Shown here: piece by piece, positions 34,862-42,897 of the stretch
How the letters are laid out: every line of letters starts with the position of its first letter
Numbering within the stretch: position 1 is the stretch's first letter
Origin: Bacteroidales bacterium
Lineage (GTDB): Bacteria > Bacteroidota > Bacteroidia > Bacteroidales > Paludibacteraceae
Reading direction: 5' to 3'
NCBI GenBank assembly: GCA_015061185.1
Contig: SUWZ01000028.1
Location: 1-43,341, forward strand
DNA: 43,341 nucleotides
Program-made: the position numbers and the translations under genes
The notes under the pieces: generated by a model
Database searches by the model: none
Told to the model about the DNA's origin: nothing
What the model saw: only the letters and a program-made list of their open reading frames with translations

Positions 34862-35067
34862 TTAAGGTGAGTTCTATAAATTCATCGTTATACTTTTTGA
34901 AAGTATAAATTGTGTGGTGATAAACTTTTCAGTACTTTTTGATTTGTTGCTGCAACTTATTGTTAATCAGTTGGTCACGATGCTTACATAGCTTCTTCTT
35001 TTCGACTTTCATCTACTCGAAATTAATTCAAAAATTCATCAAGATGAATTTATAGAACCTAACTTAA
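34862..35067. repeat. family A MITE-like element, 206-bp copy
   Basis: This is the best-preserved copy. The left end is AAGGTGAGTTCTATAAATTC and the right end is GAATTTATAGAACCTAACTT, closely matching inverted repeats. The interior includes GTGATAAACTTTTCAGTAC, TTTTTGATTTG and CTACTCGAAATTAATTC. It fills most of the gap between the ilv operon and the sugar porter. Confidence 0.8.
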
Positions 35068-35108
35068 AACAACTTATAGATTTGCTTTGTTTTTTTAGAT
35101 TTTTTGAA

Positions 35109-35184
35109 ATTTAGGTCGAAAAGTTTTGAATCGTATTTTGTTAATAGAGCCTAAAATAACTTTCAAAATCATTCCGACCTAAAT
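35109..35184 (-). other. 76-bp imperfect inverted repeat downstream of the sugar porter
   Basis: ATTTAGGTCG-AAAAG-TTTTGAA pairs with TTCAAAA-TCATT-CCGACCTAAAT. It begins 8 bp after the porter stop codon. It could be a 3' RNA hairpin or another small repeat family; no T-run marks it as a simple terminator. Confidence 0.5.
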
Positions 35185-35192
35185 AAGATGAG

Positions 35193-36596
35193 TTAGTTGG
35201 ACAAACTTCTTGGACTACCCTTTTTTCTCCAATGTTCTTCGATTTTTTCAAGAGAAACACCTTTGGTTTCAGGAATGTAGAAGTATCCCCAAAGAAGCGC
35301 AATTAAAGAAATTGCAGCAAATACCCAGAATGTAGAGGCGATGGCTATGTTTTCTCCTCCCAACAGGTAGTTGAATCCGCCAATCATTTTAAAGAATGTC
35401 CATGCTACCAACGTATTGAATCCCCAGTTGGCAAGAGAACCGATTGAAGAGCCTAATCCACGTACTTTTAATGGGAATATTTCGGATATTATCAACCACG
35501 CTAAAGGACCAAGACTTATAGCAAAAAATGCAATATAGATCAACATGGAAGCTACTAACACAATCTTTGTAAATTCGCCTAATGCATCACTAAGCGCAAA
35601 GCATGCTCCAATAAGCACTAAAGATGCAAAAATTCCTGCAGTTCCAATGAAAAATAGCTTTCGTCTTCCGATTTTATCAATAAGGAAAAGAGAAAGAATC
35701 GTGAATAAAACGTTCACTACACCCACTGACACAGATGCCCAAATAGCAGCTTGGTTGCCATTGAATCCTGCTCGTAAAAATATGTCGGGACTATAGTAGA
35801 TAACAGTGTTTATACCTACAAATTGTTGGAAAAACATAATTCCTACAGCAATGATCAGTGCATTCCTCATCCATGGTTTAAATATCTCTGTCCAAGGCAT
35901 TTGAGATTTGTCTTGTTGAATCTCTTTTCGCATATTATCAATGGATTTTTCAACCAATTTAGGGTCTTCTGTCATTCTAAGTACTTTCAAGGCTTCCGCT
36001 TCTCTCCCCTTACTCATTAACCATCTTGGAGTTTCCGGAAGGAAATACATTCCGATGTACAAAATGATAGCAGGAATCACACCTACATAAAACATGGGTC
36101 TCCAACTTTCCGGGTTACTATTATCAGCCAATAAACTATCGCTGATGTAGGCTGCTAAGATACCAACGGTAATTAGTAGTTGGAACATTGATACTAAGGT
36201 TCCTCTGATTTTTGTCGGAGAAATTTCTGCAATATACAATGGGGTTGCAAAAGATGAGACACCAATGGCTAAACCTAAGTATAGGCGAGATATTAAAAGT
36301 TGAGTCACGTTAGGAGCAATTCCACTCCATAATGCACCCGTTACAAAGACAAATGCTGAGCCTAAAATTACTCTTCGTCGTCCTAAAATATCAGTAAGAC
36401 GACCACAAACTAAGGCTCCGATTACAGCTCCAATTAGACCGAATGCTGTAATGTTTTCTATTTGACTATCAGTTAGTTGAAAGTCGTTTCTAAGGAAAGG
36501 AATTGCTCCTGATATTACTCCGGTGTCGAACCCGAAAAGCAATCCGCCGGTAGCGGCAATGGCGGCAATTATCCACACTAAATTTTTGTTATACAT
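35193..36596 (-). CDS. sugar porter family MFS transporter
   Basis: This 467-residue inner-membrane symporter has 12 helices and the full sugar-porter signature set: GFDTGVISGAIPFL (helix 1), CGRLTDILGRRRVILGS, LYIAEISPTKIRGTLVSMFQL, FLPETPRWLMSKGR, QQFVGINTVIYYSPDIF, DKIGRRKLF and FYIPETKGVSLEKIEEHW. The family includes XylE, GalP and AraE (proton-coupled hexose/pentose uptake). QQFVGINTVIYY suggests a hexose or xylose. The substrate cannot be fixed. It is monocistronic; no catabolic gene is adjacent. Its promoter is not clear. Confidence 0.93.
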   Translation of the reverse strand: MYNKNLVWIIAAIAATGGLLFGFDTGVISGAIPFLRNDFQLTDSQIENITAFGLIGAVIGALVCGRLTDILGRRRVILGSAFVFVTGALWSGIAPNVTQLLISRLYLGLAIGVSSFATPLYIAEISPTKIRGTLVSMFQLLITVGILAAYISDSLLADNSNPESWRPMFYVGVIPAIILYIGMYFLPETPRWLMSKGREAEALKVLRMTEDPKLVEKSIDNMRKEIQQDKSQMPWTEIFKPWMRNALIIAVGIMFFQQFVGINTVIYYSPDIFLRAGFNGNQAAIWASVSVGVVNVLFTILSLFLIDKIGRRKLFFIGTAGIFASLVLIGACFALSDALGEFTKIVLVASMLIYIAFFAISLGPLAWLIISEIFPLKVRGLGSSIGSLANWGFNTLVAWTFFKMIGGFNYLLGGENIAIASTFWVFAAISLIALLWGYFYIPETKGVSLEKIEEHWRKKGSPRSLSN

Positions 36597-36947
36597 ACTT
36601 TATTTGTTTATAAGTTGAACATAAATAAATTTTTTTTGACAATTGTTTCGTTACATAGAGTAACAAAGGAGAGGAGAAAAAGTAGGATTGGGTAATCTAT
36701 TTTTTTATTTTTTTTTTATTTATCTTTCTGTTTTTGTTATCTATTCGGATATTCGGAGCAACCTCTTGATATGAGATTTTGATGTTTTAGAGAAATGTGT
36801 CATTTTAAGAGTGATTATCAGATTGGAAGAAAAAAATTTTTATTATTGTGAACATTTTATGAACGCATTCTGTTTTATTATCGAAACAAGACCACAATGG
36901 TATTAAAAATGATAACCTACTTTCTCATATAAATAGATTATTTCAGT

Positions 36948-36984
36948 AGCGATTTTTGTAGTGATACAAGGGTCGCTTTTTTTT
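36948..36984 (+). terminator. orphan plus-strand terminator upstream of the capsule locus
   Basis: AGCGA...TCGCT encloses an inner TTGTA-GTGA-TACAA stem and is followed by eight T. No plus-strand gene lies upstream in 36597-36947 and no clear promoter is visible there. It therefore ends either an unseen small RNA or a longer upxY leader from an upstream promoter. The rest of 36597-37084 is very AT-rich, and I see no gene in it. Confidence 0.6.
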
Positions 36985-37084
36985 ATCTTTTTAATTTTTA
37001 GTAAATTAGAGATATGAGTGAAAGTCAGTATATAAATTTGTACTTTTAGTGTAGAAATTTACATAAAGAAAAGTGTTAGAAATG

Positions 37085-37116
37085 TTTGTTTCCTAATGAA
37101 AATTCAATTACTTTTG
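37085..37116 (+). promoter_or_regulatory. Bacteroidetes-type promoter of the upxY capsule locus
   Basis: TTTG (37085-37088), 20 bp, TACTTTTG (37109-37116). This is the most complete match to the consensus in the window. The predicted start is near 37122, leaving a leader of about 90 nt with one strong hairpin. I found no long inverted repeats flanking it, so there is no sign of an invertible promoter. Confidence 0.75.
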
Positions 37117-37160
37117 CAAGAATAAAAGGATAGGTAAATTTTGAAAATGTCTATTTTGTG

Positions 37161-37187
37161 GGCCGGTAGTATATGTTACTAACGGCC
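37161..37187 (+). promoter_or_regulatory. strong leader hairpin, ops-like, before upxY
   Basis: GGCCGGTAGTA pairs with TACTAACGGCC (10 pairs and one G-A mismatch) around the loop TATGT. No T-run follows, so it is not a terminator. It contains GGTAG, the core of the RfaH-recruiting ops element (GGCGGTAGCGT). UpxY is an RfaH-type NusG paralog, so this hairpin is a candidate recruitment or pause site. Confidence 0.55.
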
Positions 37188-37213
37188 GCGAAGCGTGCCA
37201 AGAAGTGAGCAAA

Positions 37214-37744
37214 ATGGGTGAATCAGAGGGTAAAAAGTGGTATGTAGTGCGAACCAATGCTCGTCATGAGAAGAAGGTTTACGAGAAGATCCTAAAATTA
37301 GGAGTAAAGGCTTATTTGCCTATAAGAGAAGAACTTAGACAGTGGCATGACCGAAAGAAAAAGGTGGATGTAGTGCTGACTCCTTGTGTATTATTTGTTT
37401 ATGCTGACAAAACTACAGCCTTGTCTCTTCCTAATGAGATGGGTTTGAAACTTCAGTTTATGTTGGATTATACGAATAAAGGTAGAAAATTGATGGTTGT
37501 TCCGGATAACCAAATGGAGGATTTTATTGCTTTTGTTGGAGTGGCTGATGATACTTTTCGCATGGAAGATGATTTGTTGTATGTGAAAGGTGATAAAATT
37601 ATCGTTACTTCAGGAGTTATGAAGGGGTTGACCGGTGAGTTGGTTAAAGTCGGACGAGAAGATCGTATTTTGGTGAGATTGGATGGTGTATTAGCCTGTT
37701 CAATGGTGATGAGTTCTGATATGTTTGAAAAAATTTATGAGTAA
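37214..37744 (+). CDS. UpxY-family transcription antiterminator (NusG paralog)
   Basis: This protein of about 176 residues starts at the ATG at 37214; a GTG three codons upstream (37205) is less likely. The N-terminal NusG (NGN) domain has KKWYVVRTNARHEKKVYEKILKLGVKAYLPI. The C-terminal KOW domain has GDKIIVTSGVMKGLTGELVKVGREDRILVRLDG. In Bacteroides, UpxY proteins open capsule loci and prevent early termination in their own operon. Here the gene likewise precedes sugar-nucleotide genes. The UpxZ partner gene that normally follows is missing; rfbB comes next after 45 bp. Confidence 0.92.
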   Translation: MGESEGKKWYVVRTNARHEKKVYEKILKLGVKAYLPIREELRQWHDRKKKVDVVLTPCVLFVYADKTTALSLPNEMGLKLQFMLDYTNKGRKLMVVPDNQMEDFIAFVGVADDTFRMEDDLLYVKGDKIIVTSGVMKGLTGELVKVGREDRILVRLDGVLACSMVMSSDMFEKIYE

Positions 37745-37789
37745 ACAGGCTTTGGTTTAGTCTGTGTCAATAATAAAGAATATTATTTT

Positions 37790-38923
37790 ATGAACTTTAA
37801 GAAAAGTATTTTAGTGACCGGAGGAGCCGGGTTTATAGGTTCTCATGTGGTGCGTCTTTTTGTGAATAAATATCCTGAGTATCGCATTGTAAATCTTGAT
37901 AAATTGACTTATGCCGGTAATTTGGCAAATTTGAAAGATATAGAGTCTGCTTCCAATTATGTTTTTGAAAAAGCGGATATTTGTGATTTTGAAACAATTC
38001 AATCTATTTTTAAGAAATACGAGATTGATAATGTGATTCATTTGGCGGCAGAGAGTCATGTGGACCGTAGTATTCGCGACCCATTTACTTTCGCTAAAAC
38101 TAATGTGTTGGGTACTTTAACTCTTTTGCAGGTTGCAAAAGAGTTGTGGAATGGTGATTTCGAAGGGAAACGATTTTATCATATTTCAACGGATGAAGTG
38201 TATGGAGCATTGCAAATGACTCATCCGGAGGGTATTGAACCTCCTTTTACAACCACGGCTTCAAGTGGAGAACATCATCTTGCATACGGTGAGGGATTTT
38301 TCTACGAAACAACAAAGTATGATCCTCACTCTCCTTATTCGGCTTCGAAGGCAAGTTCAGATCATTTTGTTCGTGCGTATCACGATACATACGGATTGCC
38401 TACCATTGTAACGAATTGTTCTAATAATTACGGGCCTTATCAGTTCCCTGAAAAATTGATTCCTTTGTTTATTAATAATATTCGTCAGGGAAAACCTCTT
38501 CCGGTTTATGGTAAAGGTGAAAATGTGAGAGATTGGTTGTATGTTGTTGATCATGCAAGAGCAATCGATGTTATTTTCCATAATGGTAAAATCAATGATA
38601 CCTATAATATTGGCGGATTTAATGAGTGGAAAAATATCGACCTGATTAAGGTTATCATTAAGACTGTCGATCGTTTGTTAGGAAATCCGGAGGGAACAAG
38701 CGAGCATCTGATTACGTACGTGACAGACCGTGCAGGACATGACTTGCGTTATGCAATTGATTCTACAAAACTCAAGAACGAGTTGGGATGGGAACCAAGT
38801 CTTCAGTTTGAAGAGGGTATCGAAAAAACGGTTCGTTGGTATTTGGATAATCAGGAGTGGATGGATAATATCCTTAGCGGAGATTACGAAAAGTATTACG
38901 AAGAGATGTATAAAGGGCGTTAA
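37790..38923 (+). CDS. rfbB: dTDP-glucose 4,6-dehydratase
   Basis: This 377-residue extended SDR enzyme makes dTDP-4-keto-6-deoxyglucose for surface polysaccharides. The Rossmann motif is GGAGFIGSHVVRLF (11-24), the dehydratase-specific segment is HISTDEVYGAL, and the catalytic YxxxK is in PYSASKASSDHFVRAY. The substrate loop is NCSNNYGPYQFPEKLIPLFI, and GENVRDWLYVVDHARAI is also present. The insert between TDE and YxxxK (GEHHLAYGEGFFYETTKYDPHS) is longer than in enterobacteria. rfbA, rfbC and rfbD are not adjacent. Confidence 0.95.
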   Translation: MNFKKSILVTGGAGFIGSHVVRLFVNKYPEYRIVNLDKLTYAGNLANLKDIESASNYVFEKADICDFETIQSIFKKYEIDNVIHLAAESHVDRSIRDPFTFAKTNVLGTLTLLQVAKELWNGDFEGKRFYHISTDEVYGALQMTHPEGIEPPFTTTASSGEHHLAYGEGFFYETTKYDPHSPYSASKASSDHFVRAYHDTYGLPTIVTNCSNNYGPYQFPEKLIPLFINNIRQGKPLPVYGKGENVRDWLYVVDHARAIDVIFHNGKINDTYNIGGFNEWKNIDLIKVIIKTVDRLLGNPEGTSEHLITYVTDRAGHDLRYAIDSTKLKNELGWEPSLQFEEGIEKTVRWYLDNQEWMDNILSGDYEKYYEEMYKGR

Positions 38924-38953
38924 GTCTTCTATATATTTAAGGTATAAAGTTGT

Positions 38954-40297
38954 ATGAGAGATTTTGAGAATTTGAAGATTGCAGTTGCCGGAACAGGATA
39001 TGTGGGTTTGAGTATTGCTACATTGTTGGCTCAGCATCATGATGTTGTGGCTGTCGATGTGGTGAAGGAAAAGGTGGATTTAATCAACGCAAGGAAGTCT
39101 CCGATTCAGGATGATTACATTGAAAAGTATCTGAAGGAGAAGGATTTGCGATTGTCAGCAACATTAGATGGAAGGTCGGCATACGCAGATGCGGATTTTG
39201 TGGTGATTGCTGCTCCGACAAACTACGACCCGGTGAAAAACTATTTTGATACGAGTCATGTAGAGGAGGTTATTGATTTGGTGTTAGAGGTAAATCCGGA
39301 TGCAGTGATGGTAATCAAATCAACTATTCCTGTGGGTTACACTCGAAATCTTTATGTGAAATATGCTGATAAGTTTGCTCAAACAGCCGCTCTAAAAAGT
39401 AAAAAGTTCAATTTGCTTTTTTCTCCGGAGTTTTTAAGGGAGAGCAAAGCTTTATATGATAATCTATATCCGTCCAGAATTATTGTTGGTTATCCCAAAA
39501 AAATCGAGGCGAATGGTTTTGAAGATGAAAACAGGGCAATAGATGCTGTAGCTCATCCTGACATTGAAAGCTATGCTAAAACTTTCGCCCGGTTATTGCA
39601 AGAGGGAGCTTTGAAAGAGGAGGTTGAAGTCCTTTTTATGGGTATGAAGGAGGCAGAAGCTGTTAAGTTGTTTGCCAATACTTATTTAGCTCTTCGTGTC
39701 AGTTATTTCAACGAGTTGGATACCTATGCAGAAGTGAAAGGGATGGATGCGCAAGCCATCATTCAAGGTGTAGGTTTGGATCCGCGTATTGGAACGCACT
39801 ATAATAATCCAAGTTTTGGCTATGGAGGATATTGTTTGCCCAAAGACACGAAACAGTTGTTGGCCAATTATGAGGATGTCCCTCAAAATATGATGACTGC
39901 TATTGTGGAAAGTAATCGTACTCGTAAGGACTTTATTGCAGACCAAATTCTTCGACAAGCAGGATATTATGATTACACCGACCAAAGTGGATACAATCAA
40001 GATAGAGAAAAGGAGGTGACAATTGGAGTGTATCGTTTGACGATGAAGAGCAATTCCGATAACTTCCGTCAAAGTTCCATTCAAGGTGTCATGAAGCGTG
40101 TTAAAGCTAAGGGCGCAATGGTGATAATTTATGAACCGACTTTGGAGGATGGAACCACATTCTTTGGCAGCAAGGTGGTGAATGACCTTGAACAATTTAA
40201 GTCCCTTAGTAATGCCATCGTGGCCAACCGCTATGATTCCATTTTGGATGATGTTAAAGATAAGGTTTACACGAGAGATATATTTGGACGAGATTAG
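38954..40297 (+). CDS. ugd: UDP-glucose 6-dehydrogenase-like nucleotide-sugar dehydrogenase
   Basis: This 447-residue NAD-dependent enzyme oxidises a UDP-sugar C6 to a carboxylate (UDP-glucuronate if the substrate is UDP-glucose). The NAD motif is [17 protein letters not shown] (10-26). The substrate region is [11 protein letters not shown] with [21 protein letters not shown], and the catalytic Cys lies in [19 protein letters not shown]. The C-terminal domain covers about 325-440. The exact UDP-sugar is not decided by sequence. It lies 30 bp after rfbB, in the same operon. Confidence 0.9.
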   Translation: MRDFENLKIAVAGTGYVGLSIATLLAQHHDVVAVDVVKEKVDLINARKSPIQDDYIEKYLKEKDLRLSATLDGRSAYADADFVVIAAPTNYDPVKNYFDTSHVEEVIDLVLEVNPDAVMVIKSTIPVGYTRNLYVKYADKFAQTAALKSKKFNLLFSPEFLRESKALYDNLYPSRIIVGYPKKIEANGFEDENRAIDAVAHPDIESYAKTFARLLQEGALKEEVEVLFMGMKEAEAVKLFANTYLALRVSYFNELDTYAEVKGMDAQAIIQGVGLDPRIGTHYNNPSFGYGGYCLPKDTKQLLANYEDVPQNMMTAIVESNRTRKDFIADQILRQAGYYDYTDQSGYNQDREKEVTIGVYRLTMKSNSDNFRQSSIQGVMKRVKAKGAMVIIYEPTLEDGTTFFGSKVVNDLEQFKSLSNAIVANRYDSILDDVKDKVYTRDIFGRD

Positions 40298-40380
40298 GAG
40301 AGGTTGTTAGTTCAAAAGAAGAGAAATGTTTAAACATTCGATTTGACTGCTATATTGTTATGCAAGAGGGTATTGATAAA

Positions 40381-40836
40381 ATGAGTGAAATTTATCATGG
40401 AAGCAATCAATCTGTGAAAAATCCAAAGATTTTAGTCCAAGGTTTCTATAAAGATTTTGGCTTTGGGTTTTATTGCACTAAGTACGAAAGGCAAGCAGTC
40501 CGATGGGCATTGACAAAGAAAGGGACTCATTGCGTAAATGTATATACTTATGAGCCTTCAGAAACGTTGAAAACTAAGGTTTTTAGTAAGATGGATGATG
40601 AATGGCTTGATTTTGTTGCTAATTGCAGAATTGGGAAGGAGCATGATTATGATATAGTGGAGGGTCCGATGGCTGATGATACGATTTGGAATTATGTGGA
40701 GGACTTTGTTCTGAAGAATATTTCGAGAGAGGCTTTTTGGGAGTTGGCAAAATATAAGTATCCGACTCATCAGATTGTATTTTGCACCGAGAATGCTTTA
40801 AAAACTATTTCGTTCAAAAGCCATTACACTTTATGA
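40381..40836 (+). CDS. DUF3990 ART-like protein, probable toxin
   Basis: This protein of about 151 residues starts at the ATG at 40381, with GAGGG about 10 bp upstream; another ATG lies at 40360. It matches DUF3990, which has an ADP-ribosyltransferase-like layout: N-terminal YHGS (His6), then DFGFGFYCTKYERQAVRWA (Tyr of an H-Y-E type triad), and later DYDIVEGPMADDTIW (candidate Glu). It overlaps the next gene by 4 bp (ATGA), as toxin-antitoxin pairs often do. The ART and toxin roles are inferences from fold-type motifs and arrangement; NAD use and target are unknown. It sits inside a capsule locus, separated from ugd by about 80 bp. Confidence 0.7.
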   Translation: MSEIYHGSNQSVKNPKILVQGFYKDFGFGFYCTKYERQAVRWALTKKGTHCVNVYTYEPSETLKTKVFSKMDDEWLDFVANCRIGKEHDYDIVEGPMADDTIWNYVEDFVLKNISREAFWELAKYKYPTHQIVFCTENALKTISFKSHYTL

Positions 40837-41294
40837 AAAACAAATATTTTCCCGAAGAATCAATATCAACGAATGATTTGTTTTTTGTCTGCTATATGGT
40901 AGAACGAGTTGCAAGGAAAATTAAACAGCGCAATTCATACGTTGTAAACCAAATAGGAAAAGAAAAATTATATCACTTTTTAAGTTTGGCACAGGTTCTT
41001 CATTCTTCCAATCCTTTGCAAGTTGAGGCTGAGTGGATAGAGGAGTTTAATTTGCAGAATGGAACTTTTGATATTACAAATGTGGATAAGAATTTGTGTG
41101 ATAAGATTCCCACTCCCCTCGAAATGGGAAGCGTCTATTCTCGTTTGATAGATTCTGTTTCTGAAAATTATGTGGATGGGTTAATCGAAGTTTATAATTC
41201 AGACTTATGTGATGTCATAGACAACTATAATTCAAGTGCTTACTATGAGCCATCATATTATATAACAAGAGCTTATTTGAATGGAGGGTTTTAG
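40833..41294 (+). CDS. partner of the DUF3990 protein, putative antitoxin
   Basis: This protein of about 153 residues starts at 40833, overlapping the upstream stop as ATGA; the frame extends upstream to 40782, but inside the DUF3990 gene. The N-terminal half is helical (STNDLFFVCYMVERVARKIKQRNSYVVNQIGKEKLYHFLSLAQVLHSSNPLQVEAEWI). It vaguely resembles the DUF3791 proteins that accompany DUF3990, with an L..A..LH pattern. The second half is acidic and Tyr/Ser-rich (LCDVIDNYNSSAYYEPSYYITRAYL). I do not recognise a defined family beyond that. Confidence 0.6.
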   Translation: MKNKYFPEESISTNDLFFVCYMVERVARKIKQRNSYVVNQIGKEKLYHFLSLAQVLHSSNPLQVEAEWIEEFNLQNGTFDITNVDKNLCDKIPTPLEMGSVYSRLIDSVSENYVDGLIEVYNSDLCDVIDNYNSSAYYEPSYYITRAYLNGGF

Positions 41295-41407
41295 TGTTGA
41301 GACATTGTAATGAAGAACTTTGAAATGATGAATACAGACACTTGAAACTTGAAATTTGAAACATGACACAAAGAACGCACGTGGTGAATTGAAGCTTTAT
41401 ATTATTA

Positions 41408-41710
41408 ATGCGATTATCATCAATAGAAATAAAAAAGATTATAGATGTTGCCAAAGAGGTATATGGCTCGTCTGTTAAAGTATTTTTATTTGGTTCTCGC
41501 ACTGATGATTCGAAGCGAGGCGGAGACATCGATTTGTTAATCAGAACAGAGACTCAAGAGAAGTTGGGATTTATGGGGCGAGTTTTGATGCGAGCGAAGT
41601 TAAAAATGGTTCTTGGAGATCAGAAGATTGATATAGTGGGAGATAATGAAGAGTCTGATTTTGTTCAAAGTATAATTAATGGTGCTATTTTGTTAAATGA
41701 TGCAATCTGA
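41408..41710 (+). CDS. MntA-like minimal nucleotidyltransferase antitoxin
   Basis: This 100-residue MNT-fold protein has the nucleotidyltransferase signature FGSRTDDSKRGGDIDLLI: Gly29-Ser30 and the metal Asp40 and Asp42. In MntA/HepT systems, the MNT protein AMPylates a Tyr of the HEPN toxin and neutralises it. It overlaps the following hepT frame by 14 bp. It appears intact although its partner is split by a repeat element. The third catalytic acid is probably in KIDIVGDNEES. Confidence 0.85.
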   Translation: MRLSSIEIKKIIDVAKEVYGSSVKVFLFGSRTDDSKRGGDIDLLIRTETQEKLGFMGRVLMRAKLKMVLGDQKIDIVGDNEESDFVQSIINGAILLNDAI

Positions 41711-42379
41711 AAATAAAATTTTGATAGAAAGAATTCATAGAGAATTTATCATTGCAGAAAAGCATCTTTCTCGAATAGAAGAGTGTGTTTCATTGATGAG
41801 TAACATGTTTCCTCTTTCAACTGTTTCTTATTCTTTTTTAACTTCAGAAGAGGTTCGATTATTGGATCAATTTAGAAGTTGTTTAAATTTTATTTCGAGC
41901 ATATTTGAGAGAGATTTTTAAATCTATTTTTAGTCTTCTTTTGCAGAAAATAGTGGACTATTATCAAAAAAGGAGAATAAAAATAGGTTAAAAAGAATCT
42001 CAAAGATGCCGAAAATAAGAGAGTGAAACTCTAAATTTTTTTTTAAATAAAATTTAAACAGCTTCTTATATTCAGATTCTCAAAATTGCAAGATTGTTTA
42101 GGAGCAAAGATGTTTCGATATACGTTGCAATTATTGGATGAGGATGTTGAGAATGCTCCCATGCGAGATGTTTTGAATATGCTTGAACGTTATAATTTAC
42201 TTTCTTCCGTTCAAGAGTGGATGACTCTGAGAGAATTAAGGAACGAAGTTGCACATGATTATCCGTTTGAGGTGGATGATGTTGTTGAATCCCTTAATCA
42301 TTTGCATGAGAAATGGGAATTGCTGAAAGTGGTATTGTTTCGACTCAAAGAGGTCTATTTGTCTATCGTTAAGGGGTAA
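41697..42379 (+). pseudogene. HepT-like HEPN toxin gene interrupted by a family B element
   Basis: Two pieces flank the repeat. 41697-41873 encodes MMQSENK...LLDQF; 42069-42379 encodes FRFSKLQDCLGAKMF...VKG. Removing 41875-42068 (the element plus one TTA) joins them in frame as LLDQF-I-FRFSKLQD and gives about 162 residues, the normal HepT size. The HEPN RNase motif is RNEVAHDYP (R-x4-H-x-Y, including the Tyr that MntA modifies). As it stands, the 5' piece reads into the element and stops at 41921 (74 residues). A 3' piece could start only at a weak TTG at 42086. Toxin function should be lost unless the element excises. Confidence 0.9.
41875..42065 (+). repeat. family B MITE-like element, 191-bp copy inside hepT
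   Basis: The left end is GAAGTTGTTTAAATTTTATT and the right end AATAAAATTTAAACAGCTTC, forming an inverted repeat of about 20 bp. TTA direct repeats flank it (41872-41874 and 42066-42068). The centre is non-coding and forms a long imperfect palindrome around TAGTGGACTA. This copy defines the family because its empty site is readable. Confidence 0.95.
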
Positions 42380-42457
42380 TGAGTTTCAAGATTAAGTTTC
42401 AAACATACAGCCACTTGACACTTGAAACGTGCGTGGTGCATTCTCGAAAGTTCAATA

Positions 42458-42586
42458 ATGTCTGAATTAAAGCAAAAAACAGTAAAGGGCGTTGTGTGGA
42501 GTGCCGTAGAACGATTGATAGATTTGAAGAAAAATAGAACCACTCAGAGCAGAAAAAGTGATGTAATTTGCAAAACTAATTGCTGA
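42458..42586 (+). pseudogene. N-terminal fragment of a polysaccharide flippase (Wzx-like)
   Basis: The frame begins MSELKQKTVKGVVWSAVER, the stereotyped start of Bacteroidota O-antigen/capsule flippases. It then diverges into LIDLKKNRTTQS... without any membrane helix and stops after 42 codons. The remaining flippase is absent, so this is a deletion scrap. It shows that the region once continued with capsule genes. A separate scrap frame before 42604 (LIAEAKKILSQAK, then stop) is unassigned. Confidence 0.65.
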
Positions 42587-42678
42587 AGCTAAAAAGATTT
42601 TATCTCAGGCAAAATGATAGGTGTAGAAGTGCATTTTAAGTAAAAAGTATCAAAGTCAACGATATCGTTTAAAGCATC

Positions 42679-42891
42679 ATGTTGATAGAGAAAGGTTTTG
42701 AAAATAAGTCAAGATTAAGTAAAATAGTTGAATCGCAAGGTTACAAAGAAGCAAGGGAGGATGTGAGCTTTGGGCGTGTGTATAAGGCAAAGGATGCAGA
42801 AGAAGTGTTTTTTTATGTTTTAGGATATATTCCTTCAGACGTATCTAATGTGGAGATACAACAAAGAAAAAACAAATCGTTTAGATTGTGA
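42679..42891 (+). CDS. hypothetical protein, 70 residues
   Basis: This small basic frame starts MLIEKGFENKSRLSKIVESQGYKEAREDVSFG and ends QQRKNKSFRL. I do not recognise it. It lies 6 bp before the ORF6N gene. It could be a real small regulator or antitoxin-like protein, or debris like its neighbours. No membrane segment or signal is present. Confidence 0.35.
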   Translation: MLIEKGFENKSRLSKIVESQGYKEAREDVSFGRVYKAKDAEEVFFYVLGYIPSDVSNVEIQQRKNKSFRL

Positions 42892-42897
42892 CATAAG

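Noticed and set aside
36597-37084. Possible invertible capsule promoter region as in Bacteroides fragilis.
   Set aside because: No long flanking inverted repeats and no recombinase gene were found; only a small GTTAC-ATAGA-GTAAC repeat occurs near 36650.
41295-41407. Repeated CTTGAAA motifs here and again at 42380-42457, considered as a CRISPR-like or regulatory array.
   Set aside because: The units are irregular and very short, without constant spacers; more likely simple decayed intergenic repeats.
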